64,000 bases of DNA, taken from positions 16,537 through 80,536 of the forward strand of contig JAXGGA010005180.1 of NCBI GenBank assembly GCA_038373865.1, given 5' to 3'. Below are positions 22,362 to 32,641 of the stretch, one piece after another. The stretch comes from Uloborus plumipes. Its lineage: Eukaryota > Arthropoda > Arachnida > Araneae > Uloboridae. The notes under the pieces are model-generated. The model did no database searches, had not been told where the DNA came from, and worked only from the letters and a program-made list of their open reading frames with translations. Each line of letters starts with the position of its first letter. The stretch's first letter is position 1. Made by a program: the position numbers and the translations under genes.

Positions 22362-22529
22362 GTTGGAATACTATGTGAAAGTATTAAAGTAACCTAACCC
22401 AGATATGGAAGCAGTTTTTCCTTTCTTTTCTTTTTTTTCGATATTTTTTTTTAAGAATAGGAATTACTGCAAGAGTTATAAAGTATAGATTCAACAAATA
22501 GCTTTATTGGGGGGACTTGGTGGCATAGA

Positions 22530-23592
22530 CAAGGGCATAGCCAGGACTCACGTTAGGGGGGTGCTAGCAGTGGTACCCCAATAGGAGGTCACTGTGACCT
22601 CCCAAAAAGTTCTTATCCGATACAAATCGGCTGATGAAATTTGAAAACAGTGAGACAGTATTGCAAGGCTGAACTTCTTTATTTTATTTCTTTATTTTTT
22701 CTTTTTTTTTTCTTTAATTAATTAATTTATTTATTTTCGTGATGCCTCATGTCTCTTTTGGTAGACATAGATAAGTATGCATTCTTGTTTTTTATTTATT
22801 TACTTTTTAATCATTAAGTAAAGTTCTGAGTTTCATTCGGTAAATTAAAAATTTTCTCCTCAAAAACAGGCAAGCTTACTATCATTTTCTGAAAAGTAAT
22901 CAATATTAGATATAATAACGCAGTTTATATAAAGTTCCCAAAAATTAGCATAAAAGTCGAATTTTTCAATAAAAACAGAAAGAAAAAAAGCAAGAAAGAA
23001 ATAGAAAAAAGTGCTTGAAATTCTATTTGCACAAAAAAAGGAAGAAACTATGAACTCAAAGAAACTACTTTATTCAGTCATGCACACCTTAAACCAATGG
23101 AATGGATGGTATAAAATATTTCTAAAAGAACAAAACAGTAGTTTTTTATAAAATGATTTTACCATAATGCAAAACGTATTACAGAAAATTAGAAAAAAAT
23201 GTAAGTGATATGTTTTTAAAACCCGTGTTTTACGTAAACGAAGAAATGGGCAAAAAAGAAAAACATCATCCTTATTTAGATTGAAATGATACGGTTTACT
23301 TTAAATGTTTTATGAATTAAAGTACTTAAAATAAATAATATACACAAATAAAAAGCAAATGCACATCCAAAATTAATAAATACACAAATAAATTCGGCAA
23401 AATCGTCAGTTACCAAAGAAGTTAAAATTAATCAGTAGAGCTTATATCAAAACAATACTTAAAACTTCCCTTTTCAGCATGAAAGGGGACAAAATCGTTT
23501 GTCAAAAAAATAAATAAAATGGGAGGTCACAGTGACCTCTCATTGGCTCTGATCTAGGGGGGTGCAGCTGCACCCCCCTAGCTACGCCCTTG
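22530..23592. mobile_element. hAT-like non-autonomous element, copy 1 (IR3 palindromes)
   Basis: Ends are CAAGGGCATAGCCAGG and the complement CTAGCTACGCCCTTG. Flanks ggcataga/ggcattag are an imperfect 8-bp duplication. The second copy at 43881-44646 is in the opposite orientation and proves the boundaries. Both copies carry a perfect 15-bp palindrome near each end: AGGTCACTGTGACCT (22586-22600) and AGGTCACAGTGACCT (23524-23538). No transposase frame is present. Confidence 0.9.
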
Positions 23593-24276
23593 GGCATTAG
23601 AGGTAGAATTTTCGCCTCGAAAGTAAGAGGGGGTTCGATTCCAGTTGGTGCACTGGATGTTATTCCCTCTCTTTGTGTTGTGAATCTTTCTTGTGTTGTC
23701 TTGAATGCTAATAAAGAAGTCCAACATATAGCGGCAATGGCAATCAATATCTTCATAGTAATTAACTATGGCACAACAACAAAAACAGCTTTATTTTGAG
23801 CTCATGTTTCAGTTCACTGCACCCTCCTCTGTGCTCTAAAAAAAAGTCAAGCAATATGGGGTTTTCCTTCATTTTTAAAGAAAATTAATGAGGAATTATC
23901 AACTTCATTTTATAGTAAAATATAGGCATATTGTCATGAAGTTTTATTTTTAGGTTGAATTTCTTTTTTCTGCACAAGTACCAAGTAAAATGATAAAACT
24001 TTTAGGATTTTTAGGACAAAGTTCAGTAGTTTAGGAATCTTAGGACAATTTTTAAAAAATTTAGGACAACTCCTAGCCCTTGTTCATCTGCGCTCTTTAC
24101 CTGTGAAAACATTTATTATATATCTATAAATATTCATACACTCAAAAAAGAGACAGAGAAGAAAAATCAATGTGACAGAATAATCAATGTTGCGTTGCTG
24201 CTGCAATAATATTTGCACTGTCACTCCATGAACTTTTAGTAAAATAGACTAAATTCAGGATTTTACTGCCACTCTA
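23593..24276. other. intron, nothing recognised
   Basis: Contains repeated ttaggatttttaggac-like words near 24000-24070 that resemble text near 21475-21530. A larger enclosing element is possible but its ends could not be shown. Confidence 0.45.
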
Positions 24277-24317
24277 CAGGGGTCTGGCCAGAGGAAATTC
24301 GGGTCCGTTAACGGACT

Positions 24318-24490
24318 TTTCACAAAAATACGATCAAGCAAAACGAACCCTTCACAAAAGTACGATCAAGCAAAACGGACCCTTCACAAAAATATGATTG
24401 AGCAAAACGGACCCTTCACAAAAATACGATAGAGCAAAATGGACCCTTCACAAAATGCTGATCAAACAAAACGGACATTTCACCCATTAT
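24318..24490 (+). repeat. 5 x 32-bp subterminal repeat
   Basis: About five units of the form ttcacaaaaatacgatcaag followed by caaaacggaccc stand in tandem beside the left end. Related words sit by the right end near 28830-28885. Such arrays are commonly transposase-binding sites; that role is inference. Confidence 0.85.
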
Positions 24491-25701
24491 CCATTCAAAA
24501 AGCAAATCTGTAATCAAAATAACTCTAACATATATCTGTAAAAGCCCATAATTTTTGGGCCTTTTCTGAAGTTGAAGAAGGGAATCGCTTATCCGCCACT
24601 TTTGCGGAAAAAAAAAAGTCGGCACACTTCCTGCCTGCTATGCTCGGGCAAGCGATAAATCTTAAATGTAAAATGAAGCACTTTTTGTTGGCTTCTTTTA
24701 AAGAAATTAACAACTTAAAAAAGGTAGTTGATTTGCTTTAATAGTTCTGCTTGTTTGTCTCATTATATGCAAATCAAATTGGTGTCCTGCGATGTTGCTG
24801 TTATAGATTTCTCTGGAAATGCAGAGTAAGGATTTTTCTCCCTGCTCTTGACCAAAACAAAAAGGAATTAATAATGATTGCAATTATCTGCGAAGTGAAC
24901 TTAGAACTGCAAACAGATAGCAAGGGTTGGAGAAAAAAATGGGATTGCTTCTGACAGAGTGACCAGCTATTTAAAATTATGGCCATCTGACGTCTTTGGA
25001 GCGATGTTTTGCCCTTATTTTAGCAGAAAATTACCCCCCTTTTTTTGTGCTTACAAGAGTGATGTTTTGATTATATTTAGGAATAATTAATGTATTTTTC
25101 GTCTGTTAATATTGGAAGTCCGGTATTGTCTGTTTTGCTACGTCTCCCTACTTTCGTATTTTTTCCTCCGACTTTTTGGCAAATATGTGGGTGATTATTA
25201 ATGACATTCATCATATAAACCTGATGGAATGTAATTCTAAAATTATTTGATTTTAATAAAATATTTTATTTACCGTTTTTATACTTCTGATGCTTTCATT
25301 TTGAAAAATGCGATCTCTGCATCCGATTTGAAAATCAAATTTTACTTATTTTTCAAGCTAATTACTCTTTATTAGGAGGCAAATAAATGAAAATTCGTTT
25401 TATTTTTTGTTCAGATCATTATTTTAAAATTTTGAAAGCAAAATAAACTGCTCTTTTATGAGTCTAAATGTTAAACACTGAATGGATCGTTTTATTTTAT
25501 TGTTGCATTAATTGTGTAAACAGATATTAATAATATGTTTATCATAGACCTTTAAAATGCAGTTGTAAAAATATTTTACCAAAATGAACTAGTTTATATG
25601 CCGTTTTTATGCTTTTGATGCCATCACTTTGAAAACTGCAATCTCTTTGCATCTGTTACAGGAATCGGATTTTTCGCATTTTTGATGTCTTATACGCTGT
25701 T

Positions 25702-28700
25702 TTAAGGGAAGTTGGTACCGAAAAACATCAAAAAAATCGATTTTCGGATTTTTATTTATTTTTATTCTTTGAATTATTTCCTTTCCAACGGTGTATTACT
25801 TTTGTCTCTACGCGAACTGGAAGTTATTAAAATTATTTTTTTAATATGTCTGGAAATTGTTTAAAGGGACAATGCCACGCCCATCTTCCGTTTCAAATGT
25901 AAACATGGGACTGTTCGTAAGCTGTTTTCCTAATGCAGTCTCTACTTTGTATAATATCTTTTTTTTTCTAACTGCGGATGGTTTAGCCACTGCTAAGTTT
26001 TAACTGCAACTGTATTCGAAGGATTGTTTACTGTTCTGAGCTTGTTTTCGTAAGTTGATCGCACGTGCTAGATATTCGTTTTAGTTTGTTCGCTACTTGG
26101 TGATCGCTGTGTAAATAATTTTTCAACTGTTTTTATGCAGTGAAATTAATATTTTAAGTAATTCCTTGCTGTTTAGTTAATAAAATTATGCCTCGAAGCA
26201 CGGCAAAGGCTTTCAAGAAGCGAAAAGGCAAATATTATCCGAGGAAAACAAACAACGAAGACGCTGATCTTCATACTTCAAATCAAGAATCTGCTGGCAA
26301 TAATAAATGTTCCAGTGAAAAGAAATTAAAAGATTTAAATGAAAGCTATGCAGATGCTGATGATTGTTCTACAGATAATGAGGTAAACTCGATTATTAAT
26401 CTGAGAATTTTAGCTGGAATTTTTCAGAAACATGTCAGGTGTAAAAACTGTGATGCTGGACTTGAAATGTCAGTTGAAACCAACTCAGGCTTGGCCCTCA
26501 ACATCATCTTAAATTGTACTAATTGTGATTATGAATGCAAATTCTGCACGTCAGAGACTAATTCTGTGAACACTAAAGTTTATACAGTGAATTCCAGATT
26601 GGTGTATGCACTGAGATCCATTGGAAAGGGGGCTGAAGCGGGAAAGATGTTTTGTGGGATTATGAACCTGCCCAATCCCCCAACTAGATTTGCCAGTTAT
26701 AACGACTGCTTCGAAACAGTTGTCAAGAAAGTATGCAAGGAAACGATGGTTGATGCGGCTAAAGAAGCAATCGAAGTAAATGGCAGTACTGATCTTGCAG
26801 TCGCCATCGACGGAAGTTGGCAGAAGCGTGGCTTCACGTCATTGAATGGTGTTGTGACAGCAACTAGTGTGGACACTTGCAAAGTAGTCGATGTCGAAAT
26901 CCTCTCGAAATATTGCACATGCAAGGACAAATCAAACCACATGGTGACTTGCACAAAAAATTTTCACGGTTCTAGTGGACAAATGGAAGTTGAAGGGGCT
27001 GTTGCCATTTTTGGACGGTCAGTCAAGCAGTATGGGGCACGTTATGTCCAATATTTAGGTGACGGGGACTCCAAAGCATACGAAGCTGTGAATTCACGAT
27101 CAATTTATGGGAATGACTGCAAAATTGAGAAACTTGAATGCGTTGGACATGTGGAAAAGCGCATGGGTGCAAGACTCAGAAAATTGAAAGACAAAATGAA
27201 AGGAAAAGTCCTATCCGATGGAAAAGTTCTCGGTGGGAGAAACCGATTAACTGATGTGCAAATAGATGCAATTCAAAAGTATTATGGCCTAGCCATCAAG
27301 CGGAATCTTCATAGTCTAAAGGCCATGATCCAAGCTGTGTGGGCGATTTTTCTCCACAAGGTGTCATCCGATGAAAAACCACAACACGGGTTTTGCCCTG
27401 AGGGAGAACAATCGTGGTGTGGGTACCAGCGAGCTGTCGCAAAGAAAGAAAGCTTCAAACATCAACATAGTCTTCCTGTGGCTGTTGTCGAAGAGATGAG
27501 ACCCATTTTTCGAGCCCTAGCTCACCCTGAGCTTTTAAAAAAATGCTTGCATGGGAAGACCCAAAACCCAAATGAGAGCATAAATAATGTCATTTGGTCT
27601 AGAGTACCCAAATCTACATTTGTACAACTAAAAACCCTTTCCTTCGGAACACATGATGCTGTTGCTTGTTTCAATGTAGGTAACATAGCAAAATTAAAGG
27701 TATTGCAAGAGCTAGACATTGAACCAGGATTTTTTATGAAACGCGCAATGAAGCGACTTGACGAGGAGCGTCTGGCCAAAGCGAAGTATGCCTTTTTGCA
27801 ACAAACAAAGGAGAAAAGAGTAGAAAGAAGATTTAAAAGAAGGAGAGAAGTGGAAGAACAGCAGAATGGTTCGAAAAAACCTGCATACCAGTCTGGTATG
27901 TACTAATGAGAATAAGGTAAGTTTTTTTGAAAGTCAGTTTTCGATGATATTAGTTCAAAGTTTAAAGTACCTTTGCTGTTGTATTGAAGAGTCAATGTAC
28001 TTATTTATTTATTTTTTATAGAATCTGGAATAGTACTGAATGATTTAAGGCTAGTAATATTGTAAAACTACAGCTTTTCAAGATGTTATACACTCAAATC
28101 AGTTTATTCGAAAATCGGAGAATAATATAGCTCAACGAGAAACGCTTCATTAAAATACAATTTACTTGCCTGTAACAAATTTAAAAAAGAAAAAGAATTG
28201 TACCTTTTCTGAAAAACTGTTGCATTTTTTTATTTATTTTTTTTTCTGAAATATTGTACCCATCCAAAGGATTAATCTAAGGTCAAGAGTGTTTTAGTTT
28301 AATGTGAAAATAATTTTTCAAATCTGCAAATCTGAGGATATTTACCGATATTTTCGTGACTTTCGGAGAGATATTTTAATTGCATTATATTTTTTGTTGG
28401 GAAATATATTTTTCCAAAAGCTTAACCTCAGATTGATGTCACATATGTTTTATAAGTGTGTTATAAGTTTCAATGTGATACTTAAAGTACTTTTTGTAAA
28501 AAGGTACATCGAAAAACTGCGAATTTAGTGTAATTTCAGCAAATGAGCACCATTGAAATTATTTTTTAAACAATATTCTATTTAATTTTTCATGAAAAAC
28601 TTAACCTTAAAATAATTCTACACTTATTCTGAAGTAGTGTAAAAAATTTTAGGGAGATTGGACCAGTAGTTTTTTAGAAAAGGTACATTGAAGTGGTGTT

Positions 28701-28740
28701 AGTGTAAAAGCCTGTGCTATTGGGTACCGACTTCCCTTAA
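25702..28740 (+). mobile_element. intact TTAA-flanked Kolobok-like (T2-type) DNA transposon
   Basis: The left end TTAAGGGAAGTTGGTACC and the complement of the right end (TTAAGGGAAGTCGGTACC) agree at 17 of 18 bases and begin with TTAA. From memory of the families, TTAA duplication with TTAAGGRR termini is the pattern of Kolobok-superfamily T2 elements. The 3.04-kb element holds one long open frame (26188-27906) and about 500 and 830 bp of flanking sequence. It is nested in 24277-28909. Nothing visibly disables it. Confidence 0.82.
26188..27906 (+). CDS. Kolobok/Mutator-like DDE transposase, 572 aa, intact
   Basis: A single uninterrupted frame from ATG to TAA. The N-terminus is basic (MPRSTAKAFKKRKGKYYPRK), suited to nuclear import or DNA binding. 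Residues 85-120 hold paired cysteines (C85xxC88, C110xxC113, C117xxC120), a likely zinc-binding module. The core shows AIDGSW (D208), YLGDGDSKAY (D292/D294), CVGHVEKRMG (C318, H321) and NPNESINNVIW (E463), the expected positions of a DDE catalytic triad with the conserved C/H pair between the second D and the E. A basic helical tail follows (about 525-555). I recall proteins of this type being annotated as Mutator-like transposase domain; the TTAA ends favour Kolobok. The reaction would be cut-and-paste excision and TTAA insertion. No introns are needed, so source activity is plausible. A host-domesticated role cannot be excluded, but the flanking ends argue against it. Confidence 0.87.
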   Translation: MPRSTAKAFKKRKGKYYPRKTNNEDADLHTSNQESAGNNKCSSEKKLKDLNESYADADDCSTDNEVNSIINLRILAGIFQKHVRCKNCDAGLEMSVETNSGLALNIILNCTNCDYECKFCTSETNSVNTKVYTVNSRLVYALRSIGKGAEAGKMFCGIMNLPNPPTRFASYNDCFETVVKKVCKETMVDAAKEAIEVNGSTDLAVAIDGSWQKRGFTSLNGVVTATSVDTCKVVDVEILSKYCTCKDKSNHMVTCTKNFHGSSGQMEVEGAVAIFGRSVKQYGARYVQYLGDGDSKAYEAVNSRSIYGNDCKIEKLECVGHVEKRMGARLRKLKDKMKGKVLSDGKVLGGRNRLTDVQIDAIQKYYGLAIKRNLHSLKAMIQAVWAIFLHKVSSDEKPQHGFCPEGEQSWCGYQRAVAKKESFKHQHSLPVAVVEEMRPIFRALAHPELLKKCLHGKTQNPNESINNVIWSRVPKSTFVQLKTLSFGTHDAVACFNVGNIAKLKVLQELDIEPGFFMKRAMKRLDEERLAKAKYAFLQQTKEKRVERRFKRRREVEEQQNGSKKPAYQSGMY

Positions 28741-28909
28741 GAGGAAAATCAATTATATTTATTTTTATTTGTTATTAAATTCATTTTTTTTTTTTTGCAT
28801 TTTTTTTTTCCAAAATTGTTTGATTTTCACAAAATTATTTGATTTTTCACAAAATTATTTGGATTTTCACAAAAAACGGACCCTGTGTAAAATCCTGGAC
28901 AGACCCCTG

Positions 28910-29288
28910 CTCTATCCCCCCCCCCCCCTACACACACACAAAAAAAAAAATTAATTAAAAAAATATGTATGTATTGCAGGAAACATATACAGGCGCTTTC
29001 AATTATAGCAAAAGTAAAGAGGCCAAATAAAAATTGTTTCATAGCATTATTTCATTGAAATAATGCTTCATTGAATAATGCTTTCATTGAAATTATTAGG
29101 AGGAGAAAAAACTAAAAATTTGGCTGTTTACAAATTTAATAATATTTTGCATTGTTTGTTTCTAAAGTATCAGCTATCATCAATAATTCAATTACTTGGT
29201 TATATTCAATTGCTACATAGAGATTTAAAAATCATCAATTTTTCTCATAATCTTATATCAGCAGAGAAACCATTAGAGCTTTACTTAC
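28910..29288. other. intron spacer
   Basis: C run, CA-rich and A-rich low-complexity sequence; no element end found. Confidence 0.5.
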
Positions 29289-29374
29289 AGTTTCAACATT
29301 TTGTTCAGCTCGAGTTCGCTTCTTTCTTTGTAAATCTGCTGGTGTTTCTGTTACAGAAGATGTAGCAGTAGTAG
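29289..29374 (-). CDS. MRG15: MRG15-like exon 5 (linker, RKKR motif)
   Basis: An 86-bp exon with acceptor ttctag before base 29374 and donor gtaagt after base 29289. Its first two bases complete an alanine codon and it ends in phase 0. It encodes ATTATSSVTETPADLQRKKR, then TRAEQNVET. This lies where MORF4L1 has SETPQPPRKKRARVDPTVENEE: the basic RKKRTR cluster is a likely nuclear localisation signal just before the MRG domain. Assignment rests on the aligned RKKR motif, correct phase and splice sites. Confidence 0.85.
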
Positions 29375-29681
29375 CTAGAAGTATTAAAAAAAAAAGTGTT
29401 ACTGAGAAAACTACAAGCAATAACACACCCTACTCCAATTCAAAAATGACTGGAAAAAAAAAAAAACTATTATATGACAAGTTTTAGTTTATTTCATTAT
29501 TTATTTATTTCATGAATTTACTTATTTACGATGAACAAGATGTTTATACCATAAAATTTAAGCTGAAAAAATATTAGATAAGAGTACAAACAGAGAATTA
29601 ATATTTGCAGTTACAGCAATTGAGCTGTCAAAGAAAAGAAAAAACAGAAGAAAAAGAAAATAACAAAACTAATTTACTTAC
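29375..29681. other. intron between exons 4 and 5
   Basis: 307 bp, A-rich; only splice signals recognised. Confidence 0.6.
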
Positions 29682-29726
29682 CTCCCTCAGTTTCTGGGGC
29701 AGGTTTTTTTTTCTTTTCACTTGAAA
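29682..29726 (-). CDS. MRG15: MRG15-like exon 4 (microexon in the basic linker)
   Basis: A 45-bp exon with acceptor cttcaaag before base 29726, preceded by a pyrimidine tract on the minus strand, and donor gtaagt. It encodes VSSEKKKKPAPETEG, with shared split codons at both edges. Length 45 is a multiple of three and both neighbours are in phase 1, so skipping it would keep frame. That makes it a candidate alternatively spliced cassette. The sequence is low-complexity linker, so the call depends on phase fit and splice sites rather than similarity. Confidence 0.72.
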
Positions 29727-31996
29727 CTTTGAAGAGTTTGGAAAAAAAAAAATCAATCATAGTTGGTTGATTGCACTTATTTCCAACAAAAAGTTAAAAT
29801 TACTTCTAATAATGTTAAATAAAAATTATTTTTTGAGCAAAAACTTCTGCTGTAAAATTTCTTGCAAAAAGCTTGCCTCAATTTATATGTGAATGTAAAA
29901 CAAAATTAACCATGTATAGACATGAAGTGAACTTGTTTCATGCATTTTAAATTTTGCTAGGATAAACTTAACAGAAATATCTTCCTCCTTAATTACTATT
30001 GGACACCAATCGTTTTTTCGTTTTTAAAGACACAGGATTTTCCTCTTCACAGACACTTTTTACCGTTCTCGTATATATTTTCACATACTTCTTAAGAGTT
30101 GTTTAAACTCCCGAAGTCCCTCTCATGGCGCCTCTATTTAATAATGATAGTGATATTTATCCACCAGACTGAATACTGAAACATTTAAAAAATTCTGGCA
30201 GTATCATTAGATTTATTGAAGGTAAAGTTACTTTTGATTTATATTTTAAGATGGTTCATCAACTTGGAAAAATGTATAAAAAAAGATGAGCAACCAAAAA
30301 GTCAAGTTCATAAAGATTGTGCAAGAGCTTCGAAGTTTAGGATTAATTTTACCTCTTTTTTTTTTTTTTGTTTTAATGCGTAACATTTAGAATATTAACA
30401 AATAAATTTGAAACAAGCCGCCTTGGAAACTAAAGACTTAATAAGCTTGTCGAATTAAAAGAATTAAAAATTTAAATGTCTCAAGCATTATGAGAATTAT
30501 TTCATTAAAAAATTTGAGTAAGACAAATACTGGGAGAACAACTCCAGGGTCCTGCCGCTGACGACTCATAAAACTGGATTCCAAGAATTCAAGGTTTTCA
30601 AAAAACAATTTCTTTTTCTTAACCACAGGTTCCTATTAGATTTCTGTTCCTTTTTCAAAAGTGATATTCAGAGTGAAAATATTGTACCTACTCACATTAA
30701 ATTTAATAAAAAAGCTATAAATTTAGAGCTACCAGACCAGTATGACAGTATGACGATGAAGCAAATATTGTACAGATGTATTAGGAGGACTGGAAAATAA
30801 TATCATTTTTTTCAAACAAGTTAAACATTTTTATTTTAAATCAACGATGTATTTATCCTCGTTATCAAAGGCCTTTTGCCTTCAAGTAGATGCAATTTTA
30901 AAAAATGCTTTTGGAAGCAAAATGTCTTGAAATGGCATTGTGGATACATACCAAATTTCCAAGTTTTTGTGTAATAGGAAGTGTTTTAATGATCGGAAGA
31001 AAGAGAAATCCGACTGCTTCACATATTTCACTCACCTGACAAAGCACCATCTGATTTCCTTTCATTGCAATCTATATATGAAAAAAAAACTAAAATTTGG
31101 CTTGCACAAAAAATGCCATTTCAAGACATTTGCTCCAAAAATCAGTTTTTCAAAAAAATCTATCCGGGATTTAAAATTTACTACTTAATGGCAAAAGGAT
31201 CTTGATAGCAAGGATAATTACATTGTTGATGTAAAGTAAAAAGTTCAAAAGTTGTTTTGCTTGAAAAAATCACATTAATTTTCGGTCTCTGTAATAGAAT
31301 TGCCTCAATTCTACATAATAAATAATTTTTAAATATTATTCCTAGGGGACAATGGGGGGGGGGGTGAAAAGCTATTCCTCTTATTTCTGGCAGTGCTATG
31401 TGCAACTAAATTAAAAATTAAAAGCTGATGCCAAAATTTAGGGAGTTGAAATTGATTTTGAAGATCAAAATGAAAGATGAAAGCCATTCTTGAAAAAATC
31501 AAAGCTTAATGGTGATGTTTCACTGATCTAGAATTGCTTTGATTATAAGCTAATTAAAATTATTTTGAAAAAAAAAACATCTGCACAGAAAATAAAAAAA
31601 GTTTGAAAGAAGCTACACAGTAAAAAAGATAAATTTACTGTGCAGAATTTTGGAAAAAAGTACCAATGAAATTAAGAACTTAGTTATTCAATTCAAGTTG
31701 ATTTCAAAACATCTAATTAAATTACTTAGAGGGAGAAAAAAATGTATTAAGGGGTTCCTAAAAGAAAATACATTACACTTAAAGTGTTAAGACAAATTGT
31801 AACATTTTAAAGAGAAAAATGAATTCCATTCTACTCTGGTTCAATTTTCAAGAACTTGGCTTAGTTTATGTCTCTCATTATTCTTCAACTTGTGTCATAG
31901 AATGTGATTCATAGTCAAATGTGTAGTAGATTCATAGTCAAATATTTCCCACAAACATAAGTTTAGAAATAATATACAAAACATTATAAAGCATAC
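29727..31996. other. intron between exons 3 and 4
   Basis: 2.27 kb, AT-rich. Bases 30870-30920 and 31100-31160 contain inverted-looking words (aaaatgtcttgaaatggcat and aaaatgccatttcaagacat) that hint at a small fold-back of about 280 bp. No gene or clear target duplication. Confidence 0.5.
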
Positions 31997-32112
31997 CTTC
32001 TTTAACATTCTTCGGCTTCTGGTTTTTTTCTTGAAGAGGTAGCGCAGATGCTTCTCTATCTGTCGATTCCTTTTTTGTTCCACCTTTTACAGCTTTCATT
32101 TTCTTTCCTTTT
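31997..32112 (-). CDS. MRG15: MRG15-like exon 3 (basic linker after the chromodomain)
   Basis: A 116-bp exon with acceptor tatag before base 32112 and donor gtatgc after base 31997. It begins with one base that completes a glycine codon and ends with one base over. It encodes KGKKMKAVKGGTKKESTDRE, then ASALPLQEKNQKPKNVKE. MORF4L1 has a similar lysine-rich, poorly conserved linker (KNKQKTPGNGDGG region) between its two domains. The open frame and phase match with exons 2 and 4 support it. Confidence 0.8.
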
Positions 32113-32641
32113 CTATACATTAAAAGCTATTTAGTAAAGTAATTATTCAATATGTTTAAAAATTTGATGATTGAAAAGAAGTGCATGTAAAAGAAATTGA
32201 TTTATAAATAAAATTGCATTTTCACACCAAAACACCTTTAATCAAATTAAAAGAAGAAAATAAAGTAAAATATAAAAGAAGAAACCCTGTACAGAGGTCT
32301 GTGAGAGGCCTTGCATAGGTCATAAATACATAAAATTTGGAATGTTACATATTTATTATGTTGGGCCACACAACATCCAGCATGTACATCAGAGTTGGGG
32401 AAGTTTAATTTTGACAGAATTGCATTTTGTGTACATTTTTCTTTGGGTATCAATAGAGAGAATTCTATTGTGCTTTCCATTATTGTTAGAATTGCATATG
32501 TAAGAGTTTTGGATAAATCTTACACTATAGTACGACTAAAAATTCATTTATTTTAGTTCTTTAAAGTTAACTTTCAATTTGATATATTTACAGTTCTCTA
32601 TCAAAACGTGACTGATGTTTTATGCATCTCCTATTACTTTC
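32113..32641. other. intron spacer
   Basis: AT-rich; nothing recognised. Confidence 0.5.

Larger units (their letters stand above)
24277..28909. mobile_element. DNA transposon with CAGGGGTCTG ends, host of a nested transposon
   Basis: CAGGGGTCTGGCCAG at the left and the complement CTGGACAGACCCCTG at the right agree at 14 of 15 bases. CTCTA occurs directly outside both ends (24272-24276 and 28910-28914), a possible 5-bp target duplication. Related words (ttcacaaaa, cggaccc) lie inside both ends. Without the nested 25702-28740 element it would be about 1.6 kb with no coding capacity. Confidence 0.75.

Noticed and set aside
21427..24081. Large element enclosing 21.4-24.1 kb, suggested by ttaggattttaggac-like words at both sides
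   Set aside because: The supposed ends (cagggaaggtc and ctagcccttg) do not form a convincing inverted repeat and no target duplication was seen.
24318..24490. CRISPR-like array
   Set aside because: Units are contiguous tandem repeats without unique spacers, and the context is eukaryotic.
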